A stretch of DNA of 21,911 bases from CAYVTZ01 sp964454685. GTDB taxonomy: Bacteria; Bacillota; Clostridia; Christensenellales; Christensenellaceae. Shown here piece after piece: positions 1-7,087 of the stretch. A program made the position numbers and the translations under genes. The notes beneath the pieces are model-generated. The model did no database searches, was not told the origin of the DNA, and saw nothing but the letters and a program-made list of their open reading frames with translations. Where the stretch lies: contig CAYVTZ010000044.1 of the NCBI GenBank assembly GCA_964454685.1, positions 1 to 21,911 of the forward strand, read 5' to 3'. How positions within the stretch are numbered: position 1 is the first letter of the stretch; every line of letters begins with the position of its first letter.

Positions 1-2
1 TT

Positions 3-18
3 GACGTATTTCTACGTC
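3..18 (-). other. Short perfect hairpin with GAAA tetraloop at window edge
   Basis: On the minus strand this reads GACGTA-GAAA-TACGTC, a perfect 6-bp stem closed by a GNRA-type loop. It lies downstream of the isomerase gene and has no T-run, so it is not a convincing intrinsic terminator. It may be part of a structured RNA or leader that continues beyond the window edge. Positions 1-109 hold nothing else I can identify. Confidence 0.3.
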
Positions 19-109
19 TGCGCCTCATAGTTTTTCATTTTAACTTTACAGAGCCGACATTTATCGTTTACTGACTCATTTTGTGAGCCTATCATCACAT
101 ATTGTTGTG

Positions 110-922
110 TTATAGCAGCTTTTTCAGATATGCTGCTGTGATTTCTGCTCCTTTATTTGCGTCGCCGCTCCAGCCGTCGCACTCCACTGCCCATAGAACT
201 TCGCCTCCGCGATTCTGCAACACTTTGATAATCGGCGCAAAGTCGATGGTTCCTTCACCCAGGGGGCAGAACATACCATCTTCTGTGATGTCTTTAAGAT
301 GAAAGTAAAGAATCCTTTCAGCATATTTTTGCGTTATGCTGAGCGGATCACCGCCGCCAAGCTTCACATGTCCGCAATCCGGACACAATTTGATGCGCGT
401 TTTTGACATTACTTTGTCAAGCTGCTCCGGCGACTCAACCAACGAGCCCATGTGCGGATGAAAACTTGCAACCATACCAAGGCTGTCTGCGATATCACAA
501 ACCTGATCGAGCGCTGCTGCCAGCTTTGCATAATCGCTCTCTCTGATTCCATCGTAGCGTGTCGCGCCGCCACCAAGCGCAATTTGAGTAGCTCCAAATT
601 TCTTTGCGAACTCAGCAGCTTTTTTTAAACGATAAAGCTCTTCGGGCAGGATTTCATCATAGATAAAGCAGCAAGCGGAATATACGGCGCGCAGCTCCAC
701 TTGATACTTCGTGAGCAGTTTTTGTAATGCATCCTCATTTCCTTCATAGGCAAGAAGATTCCCGTCAAACATTTCGATCGAATCAAATCCTGCTGCGGCA
801 ATACCTGCGATTGCGTCTTCATCGTTACCGGGGCATAAATAATATGCACCGTTTACGTTGTTGGGTGCCGCACAGCTTGCCATCACGGGCGACCATGCGT
901 TTGTCGAATACGTAACTTTCAT
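110..922 (-). CDS. Sugar phosphate isomerase/epimerase-like TIM-barrel protein (IolE/AP-endonuclease-2 superfamily)
   Basis: This 270-residue protein has the usual length and pattern of the xylose-isomerase-like TIM-barrel superfamily, which includes inosose dehydratase IolE and related epimerases. Visible hallmarks are FHPHMGSLVE (about 154-163), CPDCGHVKLGGGDP (180-193), FHLKD (207-211), PLGEGTIDF (220-228) and VECD (246-249). By family analogy, Glu163, Asp182, His208 and Glu247 would be the divalent-metal ligands. It is probably a cytoplasmic enzyme that isomerises, epimerises or dehydrates a sugar or cyclitol; the substrate cannot be read from the sequence. The start is well supported, with AAGGAGGAA just upstream of the ATG. 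It lies 295 bp downstream of the LacI-type regulator on the same strand and has its own promoter overlapped by an operator-like site, so that regulator likely controls it. The call is secure for the fold and weak for the reaction. Confidence 0.85.
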   Translation of the reverse strand: MKVTYSTNAWSPVMASCAAPNNVNGAYYLCPGNDEDAIAGIAAAGFDSIEMFDGNLLAYEGNEDALQKLLTKYQVELRAVYSACCFIYDEILPEELYRLKKAAEFAKKFGATQIALGGGATRYDGIRESDYAKLAAALDQVCDIADSLGMVASFHPHMGSLVESPEQLDKVMSKTRIKLCPDCGHVKLGGGDPLSITQKYAERILYFHLKDITEDGMFCPLGEGTIDFAPIIKVLQNRGGEVLWAVECDGWSGDANKGAEITAAYLKKLL

Positions 923-954
923 ATTGTTCCTCCTTTTGATTCATTCAGTATTAA

Positions 955-968
955 TTGTGTGCACACAA
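955..968. promoter_or_regulatory. Perfect 14-bp palindrome in the isomerase leader
   Basis: TTGTGTGCACACAA is a perfect inverted repeat centred about 40 bp upstream of the isomerase start codon. It differs from the TTTACGYAAA sites nearby, so it may bind a second regulator. It also lies just downstream of a weaker alternative promoter, with -35 TTGTAT at 1004-1009 and -10 GATAAT at 981-986 on the minus strand, 17-bp spacer. Confidence 0.45.
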
Positions 969-1070
969 ATTTTAAATTCTATTATCGAGTAAGTTGCATC
1001 AACATACAAAAATTCAATCATTTTAAAACTGATTTTTTTGTTTTACCTGTATTGGTGTGTTTCATCTTCG

Positions 1071-1082
1071 GTTTACGCAAAC
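1071..1082. promoter_or_regulatory. Operator-like site overlapping the isomerase -10 box
   Basis: GTTTACGCAAAC is a near-perfect inverted repeat with a central CG, as is typical of LacI-family operators. It overlaps the last 2 bp of the candidate -10 element at 1081-1086, a classic repressor position. Its core TTTACGCAAA recurs exactly, in the opposite orientation, at 3308-3317 upstream of the LacI gene. Confidence 0.6.
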
Positions 1083-1109
1083 TTTAGCACCGAATAAAAA
1101 ACGGGTCAA
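1081..1109 (-). promoter_or_regulatory. Promoter of the isomerase gene
   Basis: Reading the minus strand, -35 TTGACC (1104-1109) and -10 TAAAGT (1081-1086) are separated by exactly 17 bp. This would give a leader of about 150 nt before the isomerase start. The operator-like palindrome at 1071-1082 overlaps the -10 box, which supports repression at this promoter. Confidence 0.6.
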
Positions 1110-1161
1110 GCAAATATGCCTAGATTCGATTTTTTAAAATTTTCATCATTAAAAATGTATG

Positions 1162-1175
1162 AATTTACGTAAATT
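1162..1175. promoter_or_regulatory. Upstream auxiliary operator-like palindrome
   Basis: AATTTACGTAAATT is a perfect 14-bp palindrome that shares the TTTACGYAAA core of the sites at 1071 and 3307. Its centre lies 92 bp from the centre of the promoter-proximal site, so paired binding with DNA looping by a LacI-family tetramer is possible. It is AT-rich, so chance symmetry is not excluded. The rest of the 923-1217 gap shows no gene. Confidence 0.5.
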
Positions 1176-1217
1176 TATTTCCGGAATGTCAAGAAAATCA
1201 GTTGCACAAAGAATCTC

Positions 1218-3203
1218 TTATCGTTTTAGAAAGTCTGGTGCCGGGATGTGAAGGATTTCGCGCCAAAGGCGCGCGAGTTCCTTTGGAAGCACAACCACAG
1301 GCTGTACCCCGACAAATTTATATTCTCTTTTCCCCAATAACGCTTGAATGGTGGCAAGCGCTGCCGCCTCACCCTGCTCATAAGGGCGCTGAGCCGAGAC
1401 ACCGCGAACGATCTCTCCGATCTGCATATGTTCCGCAATTTGCCTGTCCAGATCAACCGTGACCAGCGAAACATCGGCTCTTCCAATATCCCGCAGTGCG
1501 CGAATTGCTTCGAGCGCAGGGCGTTCCCACGACACATACAGTCCTGTAACTTCAGGGTGCGCATCCATCACTTCCCTGCATGCACTGTATGCGTTGCCTA
1601 TTTTGTAAAAGCTGCGTTGATCTACAATTTCGATGTTGGGATAGTTTTCCACGAGCACTTGTTCTGCCGCAGCATCACGTTGCTTGGTCATGTGAAAGGG
1701 CAAGCCGTGATTGAGCATGGCTACTTTTGCGTAACCTTTCCCTTTCAGATATTCTCCCAAGATTTTCCCGGCATTTTGACCATTCTCGCGTTCATTGACA
1801 GACACACAGCTGTAATAATCATCTGCGTTCAGCCCCTGCGGCACATTTCCAATCAACACCAGCTTCGTTGTTTTAGAAAGATCTTTAAACTTACCGGCAG
1901 TGACATTCTCATCTGCCGGAACGCCGATGATCGCATCCGGCTTTTGCATGCGAATGGCTTCCAGTTGCGTTACTTGCAGCGCCGGATCAAAATTTGCATC
2001 CATAACGGCGATCACCTGAACGCCGTACCTGCTGAGCGTATCACGAATCGCCGCTTCATGAAGCCTGGTCCACTCGGTGCCGGTATAATGAAAGGAAATT
2101 GCCACTTTGAAATTTCCCAGCCTGATTTGTTTCTGCTCCGCATCGGTGAACAGAATATCCTCAGGCGAAACGGCAATTTCGCCAAAAGGTCCGCGGTTAA
2201 TGACGCGCGTAGACTTACGCACGGTGATGTTTACCGGTACGCGTTGGATGTGCTCTGGTAAAGAGTTACCATCCAGTTTGCTCAGCATGGTGCTCACGGC
2301 GCAGCGTGCAATTTCGGCGGTATCCTGCGTCAATGAAGTAAGCGCCGGATTGGTGACACTGCTCCATGCGTCATCGCCAAAGCCAACGACGGAAATATCC
2401 TTCGGGCACTCCAATCCGACTTCATCCATATCCTTTAACAATTTTAGCGTTAGGGTGTTTCCGCCCGCGATAAAAGCCGATGGAATGTTTTTCCACTGCT
2501 GTGCCTCGAATATATTTTGGATGGACGGGCTGTATAGATCAATGCTTTTCACAAGCGACTTATCGTACGCAATATCGTATTCGTTCAGCGCTCTGCGATA
2601 CCCTGCCAAACGCTCTTTTGTGGTAGACAAGCCATGGTTTTCAACCAAAATGCCGATGCGCTGGTGCCCGCTGCGGATAAGGTGCCGTGTTCCGCGGTAG
2701 GTTCCCTCCGCGTTTTCAGATAAGATGCTGTCCATGATTACGCCGGATGCCATACGTTCCAAACATAACGTTGGGATGCCGGAGCGAATCAATTTTTCGT
2801 AAATTGCCGCTTTTTCGCTGGTTGGTGTCAGAAAGATACCCGCAATATTTTTGTTGGACATCAAGCATGTTAAAATATGTTTTTCCCAGGAAGATTCATC
2901 CTTTGTAATGTAAGCAGTCAATAGATAGCCTTTTTCGCGCAAATAATCAGATAGTTCCATGGTTAAACGGGCATATACGACACTGCTGATATTTGGGACA
3001 ACAAAGGCAATTTCAGATTTTTTACCAATGCGAAAGTTTTTGTCTTTCCCTTTGGATCTGACCTTTTCAAGATATCCTGTTTCTTGAATCACGCGCTCCA
3101 CCCTATTGACCAGGTTGGGACTTACGTAACGAGTTTTGTTGATTACATGTGAAACGGTCGCAACTGAAACCATTGCCATTTTTGCGATTTGCTTGATTGT
3201 CAC
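1218..3203 (-). CDS. LacI-family transcriptional regulator with a second C-terminal sugar-binding domain
   Basis: The protein has 661 residues, about twice the length of a usual LacI repressor (330-350). A LacI helix-turn-helix opens it (VTIKQIAKMAMVSVATVSHVIN, residues 1-22 from the GTG), followed by a periplasmic-binding-protein-like core at about 62-335 ending near VVGFGDD and SLTQDT. After a short linker comes a second sugar-binding fold at about 363-640 (SFHYTGTEWTRL, AIIGVPAD, VDLD), resembling ribose-type binding proteins. It is a cytoplasmic regulator, probably with two ligand pockets. I chose the GTG start at 3203 because GGAGG lies 7 nt upstream. The in-frame ATG at 3266 falls inside the -35 box of the promoter, so it cannot be transcribed from there. 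It probably represses the isomerase gene downstream. The fusion architecture is clear; the ligands are unknown. Confidence 0.88.
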   Translation of the reverse strand: MTIKQIAKMAMVSVATVSHVINKTRYVSPNLVNRVERVIQETGYLEKVRSKGKDKNFRIGKKSEIAFVVPNISSVVYARLTMELSDYLREKGYLLTAYITKDESSWEKHILTCLMSNKNIAGIFLTPTSEKAAIYEKLIRSGIPTLCLERMASGVIMDSILSENAEGTYRGTRHLIRSGHQRIGILVENHGLSTTKERLAGYRRALNEYDIAYDKSLVKSIDLYSPSIQNIFEAQQWKNIPSAFIAGGNTLTLKLLKDMDEVGLECPKDISVVGFGDDAWSSVTNPALTSLTQDTAEIARCAVSTMLSKLDGNSLPEHIQRVPVNITVRKSTRVINRGPFGEIAVSPEDILFTDAEQKQIRLGNFKVAISFHYTGTEWTRLHEAAIRDTLSRYGVQVIAVMDANFDPALQVTQLEAIRMQKPDAIIGVPADENVTAGKFKDLSKTTKLVLIGNVPQGLNADDYYSCVSVNERENGQNAGKILGEYLKGKGYAKVAMLNHGLPFHMTKQRDAAAEQVLVENYPNIEIVDQRSFYKIGNAYSACREVMDAHPEVTGLYVSWERPALEAIRALRDIGRADVSLVTVDLDRQIAEHMQIGEIVRGVSAQRPYEQGEAAALATIQALLGKREYKFVGVQPVVVLPKELARLWREILHIPAPDFLKR

Positions 3204-3234
3204 ACTTGTTCCTCCAGCACTTTTCATTGCGTCG

Positions 3235-3263
3235 ATTGTAACAAGCCTACGTTTTTCCGTCAA
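3235..3263 (-). promoter_or_regulatory. Promoter of the LacI-family regulator
   Basis: On the minus strand, -35 TTGACG (3258-3263) and -10 TACAAT (3235-3240) are 17 bp apart, each one base from consensus. Transcription would start near 3228, about 25 nt before the GTG start codon. This also rules out the longer ATG start at 3266. Confidence 0.75.
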
Positions 3264-3306
3264 CAAAACAATTTGAAATTTTCGTAATTTATCATGGACT
3301 TACATT

Positions 3307-3318
3307 ATTTGCGTAAAA
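3307..3318. promoter_or_regulatory. Operator-like site upstream of the LacI-family gene
   Basis: ATTTGCGTAAAA contains TTTGCGTAAA, the exact reverse complement of the core at 1072-1081. It lies about 45 bp upstream of the regulator's -35 box. More degenerate relatives (TTTTCGTAAT at 3279-3288 and AAATACGTTT near 3317) lie between or beside them. This suggests autoregulation. The rest of 3264-3443 shows no gene. Confidence 0.5.
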
Positions 3319-3443
3319 ATACGTTTTTTATTGTATATGTGCTTGGGATTTGAAGTTCGCAATCTTGCGACTGTTGAAAGTGGCCACTGATTTTCTCTGC
3401 TTTAATGTTGAACCCTCACTTGATGCAAAATTCGGCTTTTTTG

Positions 3444-4658
3444 TTAAAGATATGAGTTATATGCCAACCAAATACTGCCGCTTCCATCCTCATCAACCTC
3501 AACACCAACCGATATATCCGATATCTCGTCTGATTGCCAAATTAGCTCGTACGACACGCCTGTTTGTGTGCTGTAAAACAGACCGACCACATCCGATATG
3601 CTTGCCTCCTGCTCGAAATCTTTCACAACTTTATCATATTCTCTGCCAAAATAACGCTTCACTTCATTACGCAATGCGTTAAACAGCGCCAGATCATCGT
3701 CGTTGGTTCGCTGCATGTCTTCAAAGCTCGCAATGTATTGCGTACAATAAACACTTTCCGCTGCAAATATATTTATCATTCCCTCTTGCCTCATGATGCG
3801 AGCTGGCGCGGAATATACCGTGGTTTCGTCGTAAGAGGCAGTGGTTGCACCGGGTAAAGTCAGCACCTCCTCAAGGGACACAGAAAATGTTTCATCATTC
3901 ACCTCGTCAATCGATATTGCATATGGTGTGGGCGACGGAGCTGTTGTGCCTGGAGTAACGGATTCAGGCTTACTCGCAGCGGACTCCATGGAATCCATCT
4001 GCCCTGTATCTGTAAATGCCAAACAAAGTGTGGTTTCTGACTCGGACGGATACCTCATTAGTTCGATACGCATTGCGCCATCCATCCAATAGTAGTAGTT
4101 GCTGGTACTTGCATATTCCATTTGTTCCGCAGGGGAAAGATTTGTCCGATCTTCAAGGCTTTTTCGCGTACCGTAGGAATCATCCAAAATATCGGCAAAG
4201 TGCTTTTCCGCCTCTGTTGTCGCTTCCCCACTCAGCTTGTATGCGTAGCCTTGCATAATGGGTTTCTCCTCATCAAACAATGCGAAAGCTGTTCCCTGCT
4301 GTACGTCTTCCTCAGAGAGCAGGAAAACCAAATTTTCTTCAGGCGGAATGCTGCCCTTAAACAGCCGAAAGCCGCTCCCGATATCATCTGCCGACCCGCT
4401 TAACCCTGCGGGCAGATTTTCGTATGACTGTATTTTCTTTTCATGAAAGCCGTACGGATCGATGTCAGATATCGTTTGCTGTGATTCTCGCGTCATGCGC
4501 GGAGCAGAGCCCTCTGTGGTAACGCCGCCCGGTGCTCGCCTATCAGCAAGCTGATCTGCGGAACGATCGGCATTTTCTCTGGACTGTCCAAAAAGCAGAG
4601 CACATCCGTTTGTAAAAATGAGTAAAACAATCAAAAAAGTGACAAACCCTTTTTTCAT
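3444..4658 (-). CDS. Lipoprotein of unknown function, paralogue of the one at 10288
   Basis: The 404-residue protein begins with a lipoprotein signal (MKKGFVTFLIVLLIFTNGC) and a predicted lipidated Cys19, so it should be anchored on the outer face of the membrane. A low-complexity stretch follows. Two loosely similar halves are then visible, one ending near TLCLAFTD and one near IWLAYNS, split by a Ser/Thr/Pro-rich linker. The second half shares a DDDLALFNALRNEVKRYFG-like helix with the lipoprotein at 10288, and the first 24 residues of the two proteins are nearly identical. The ATG at 4658 is preceded by AAAGGAGA; an upstream in-frame extension lacks a ribosome site and hides the signal peptide. 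It follows a two-component system but has its own duplicated promoter block. I recognise no domain and propose no enzymatic function. Confidence 0.8.
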   Translation of the reverse strand: MKKGFVTFLIVLLIFTNGCALLFGQSRENADRSADQLADRRAPGGVTTEGSAPRMTRESQQTISDIDPYGFHEKKIQSYENLPAGLSGSADDIGSGFRLFKGSIPPEENLVFLLSEEDVQQGTAFALFDEEKPIMQGYAYKLSGEATTEAEKHFADILDDSYGTRKSLEDRTNLSPAEQMEYASTSNYYYWMDGAMRIELMRYPSESETTLCLAFTDTGQMDSMESAASKPESVTPGTTAPSPTPYAISIDEVNDETFSVSLEEVLTLPGATTASYDETTVYSAPARIMRQEGMINIFAAESVYCTQYIASFEDMQRTNDDDLALFNALRNEVKRYFGREYDKVVKDFEQEASISDVVGLFYSTQTGVSYELIWQSDEISDISVGVEVDEDGSGSIWLAYNSYL

Positions 4659-4680
4659 CGTACAATCTCCTTTGCCTAAT

Positions 4681-4749
4681 GCTTCCAGTATAGCCGCCTT
4701 TATACAAAACAAGAATAGAAAAAATACATGTCGCTTTGTAGAATATTCA
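4681..4749 (-). promoter_or_regulatory. Conserved upstream block A (lipoprotein promoter)
   Basis: This block matches 11311-11379 closely: a perfectly placed TATACT -10 box (4687-4692), a shared GGCGGC next to it, the run TATTTTTTCTATT, an inverted-repeat remnant TACATGTCGCTTTGTA (4725-4740) and GAATATT. The -35 position (TTCTTG) is poor, which fits an activator-dependent promoter. The neighbouring YesN-type response regulator is a candidate activator. Confidence 0.6.
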
Positions 4750-4795
4750 GTTGTGCCTGATATGAATTGCATATCGCACTTAGGTGGTGCAAGCT

Positions 4796-5530
4796 CTATC
4801 CCAAGCCTTGTGATTTGCGATATTCGCTGGGAGACATGCCGTAATAATCGCGGAATACTTTGCAAAAGTAATAGTAGTCCGAATAACCCACGTCAATTCC
4901 GACGATTTTAAAAGGCTGCCGTCCTTCCCGAATTAGCCTTGCCGCTTCCTGCATGCGCAATTCGCATACAAAGCGTGTTAGAGTCTGTTCCTGATGCTTT
5001 GCAAACAAATTGCAGATATAGTTTGCGCTTAAATTAAATTGTTGAGACAGCATTTTCAAGCTGATCTGTTCTCTGAAGTGTTCTCTCACATAGGTAATCA
5101 ATTTCAAAAATTCCGGATTTTTGCCCGCTTCCTCTATACCGGGATGATGCCCTTTCGTATCTGCCAGCTTTCGGTATAATTTTTGCAGTAAAAAGGACAT
5201 ATCATTTTGCTCCAACGGCTTTAAAAGATAATCAAAGCCATTGTTCAAAAAGAATGCACGTGAGTCCTCAAACGTTCCGTAGGCAGAGAGCAGAACGAAC
5301 TCGCAATGAATCCGCTCCTTCAAGTCGGTCATAAGCTCTATGCCGCTCATAGCAGGCATTTTCAGATCCGAAAACACCACGTCAGGCTTTAGCGATAGAA
5401 TTTCCTCCCTTGCCTGCAACGCGGATGTTGAGAAACCGCACACGGTAAAGCCATTGTCCATCCACGGGACGGTTGAAACGATTTCTGCAAGAATCAGCTC
5501 TTCATCGTCAACTACATACACGCGAAACAT
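4796..5530 (-). CDS. YesN-like response regulator (REC + AraC-type DNA-binding domain)
   Basis: The 244-residue protein has a receiver domain at about 1-120 with the acidic pair Asp8/Asp9, phospho-acceptor Asp55 in FSDLKMP, Ser82 and Lys104 in LLKPLEQ. An AraC-family double helix-turn-helix occupies about 143-240 (ISLKMLSQQFNLSANYICNLF and VGYSDYYYFCKVFRDYYGMSPSEYRK). It would be phosphorylated by the sensor kinase encoded 27 bp upstream and then activate transcription. GAGGGGGAA precedes the ATG. It is shorter than many YesN proteins (about 500 residues) because the middle region is missing. Likely targets are its own operon or the duplicated lipoprotein promoter blocks at 4681 and 11311; that link is inference. 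Confidence 0.92.
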   Translation of the reverse strand: MFRVYVVDDEELILAEIVSTVPWMDNGFTVCGFSTSALQAREEILSLKPDVVFSDLKMPAMSGIELMTDLKERIHCEFVLLSAYGTFEDSRAFFLNNGFDYLLKPLEQNDMSFLLQKLYRKLADTKGHHPGIEEAGKNPEFLKLITYVREHFREQISLKMLSQQFNLSANYICNLFAKHQEQTLTRFVCELRMQEAARLIREGRQPFKIVGIDVGYSDYYYFCKVFRDYYGMSPSEYRKSQGLG

Positions 5531-5557
5531 AGAATTCCCCCTCTTTGCTTGCCACTG

Positions 5558-7087
5558 CTACTTTAGCTCAAAAGATTCATCCGGTAAGAGCGGCAACTCA
5601 ATCGTAACCGTTGTCCCCCTTTGCACTGCACTTTGAATGCGAATACCGTATTGACTGCCGTACTGTGAAACAATTCTCTGCTGGATGTTTAGCAGAGCAA
5701 CGCCACCCAAACCCTCTTGCGGATATTCCTTGACGCGTGCATGTTCCAGCGCTGCTTGTATTTCCGGCAGCCTATCTTCGGGGATACCCAAGCCATTGTC
5801 CGCAATTTGAAAGACCATTTTGTCCTCCCTGATGAAGCCTTTTATCTCCACGGTAAATGCTTCGTTTTCGCCGGAAAATCCATGTAAAAAAGCATTTTCA
5901 AGTATCGGCTGCAAAACAAACGCCGGCATGGCATACTGTACCATTTCCTCATCAATATCCACCTCAATCCGGTAGCGTTTGTTATGCCGCATGTTCATAA
6001 TCTCTATATAACGTTCCAGCACATTCAGTTCGACAAAAACATTGCAAACGCCGCGCTGTTGATGCTTGAGGATATCGCACAGACTGTGCATCACGGATTG
6101 CGCATTTTCTGTTTCCTTCTTTTGAATCAGTATTTCAATGTTTTTGAGTGTATTCACCACAAAATGCGCGTCCATCTGCCGTCCGAGCAGCCCCATTTGC
6201 ATTTGATCTTTCGTGGAAATCAATGGAAGAAGCATATTTTTGGATAAATACCGGTATAGTGTAAAAATCGAAATCAGAAACAGTAATATGATAAGCACAC
6301 TACTGCCTAAAAAAGCGGCGTTTATGGGCATGTATTGATCTTTGTTCGCGCTTACAACAACCGATAAATCGGTTCCTTTTACCAGCTGTTCCGCGAAAAA
6401 ATCATGAGATTCCGCAATCAGGGATTTTTGTCTGCCTTCCAGTGCTTTTTCTGTTGAGAGCAAAATCTGTTCGCCTGCAACCACGCTGGTCTCGATTCCC
6501 GGTGGCCGCCCTTGCTCCAACATACGCCGTGTGCGCGAAAGAGAATTTGCGATCAAAATGCTGCCAATCCGATCCGGCGAATCAATATTGGTTGAAAAAA
6601 CAGGCGCAAAATAGCAAAAATAGCCGGTGCCTTCCAGCATCATGGTGTAAAACGAAGCATCTTTGCCGCGGAGTTCATGGAACAAAACGGAAATGGTTTC
6701 ATTGCTCAAACTCCCGACAAAGCGATAAAAGTCCCCGTCCTCATTGATGGTTATAACATGATCGAAAAGTGCGTTGACACCCATCACCTTTGCAACGATT
6801 TCATTGGCTTCTTCCGATTTTTCGTAATATGAATCAATGTCTTTTTCGGCAAGAAAGTCTTTTACATACGGACTGCCGCCAATCAAGGAAGCGCTGATCT
6901 TGATTGGCGAGAGGTCGGAATCGATGCTGGTCAGCATTCGTTCTGCTTCTGCCTCCAGATTGTCGTACATGGTGTTGTTCATGCTCCAATAAATGACGCC
7001 ATTGTACAGAATCCAAATGCACAGCAGAATGCTGGTGTAGATTAACAAGGTAATCGTGAACTTTTTTCGAAAAACCTTGCTATTCAT
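5558..7087 (-). CDS. YesM-like membrane sensor histidine kinase
   Basis: The 509-residue protein has one membrane helix at about 12-34, a large extracytoplasmic sensor region (about 36-256), and a second helix at about 258-279. The His_kinase/HATPase region follows: His308 in MDAHFVVNTL, N-box LQPILENAFLHG (392-403), G1 ADNGLGI (429-435) and G2 EGLGGVALLNIQQR (458-471). It should autophosphorylate on His308 and pass phosphate to the response regulator encoded next. The H-box departs from the usual NPHFLYNTL of the YesM group, and no clear HAMP domain is visible between helix 2 and the H-box. Its start overlaps the stop of the solute-binding protein gene as ATGA, showing translational coupling. 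The sensor input is probably presented by that binding protein. Confidence 0.92.
   Translation of the reverse strand: MNSKVFRKKFTITLLIYTSILLCIWILYNGVIYWSMNNTMYDNLEAEAERMLTSIDSDLSPIKISASLIGGSPYVKDFLAEKDIDSYYEKSEEANEIVAKVMGVNALFDHVITINEDGDFYRFVGSLSNETISVLFHELRGKDASFYTMMLEGTGYFCYFAPVFSTNIDSPDRIGSILIANSLSRTRRMLEQGRPPGIETSVVAGEQILLSTEKALEGRQKSLIAESHDFFAEQLVKGTDLSVVVSANKDQYMPINAAFLGSSVLIILLFLISIFTLYRYLSKNMLLPLISTKDQMQMGLLGRQMDAHFVVNTLKNIEILIQKKETENAQSVMHSLCDILKHQQRGVCNVFVELNVLERYIEIMNMRHNKRYRIEVDIDEEMVQYAMPAFVLQPILENAFLHGFSGENEAFTVEIKGFIREDKMVFQIADNGLGIPEDRLPEIQAALEHARVKEYPQEGLGGVALLNIQQRIVSQYGSQYGIRIQSAVQRGTTVTIELPLLPDESFELK

Noticed and set aside
1344..2261. 305-codon plus-strand open frame opposite the LacI-type gene
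   Set aside because: It is antisense to a clearly functional regulator, has no ribosome site, and its protein is rich in His, Arg and Cys with no domain.
3204..3266. Longer LacI-type gene start at the ATG 3266
   Set aside because: The ATG lies within the -35 box of the regulator promoter, and the GTG at 3203 has GGAGG at ideal spacing and begins the canonical helix-turn-helix.
4659..4865. N-terminal extension of the lipoprotein gene
   Set aside because: It has no ribosome site, overlaps the response regulator gene and would bury the lipoprotein signal peptide.
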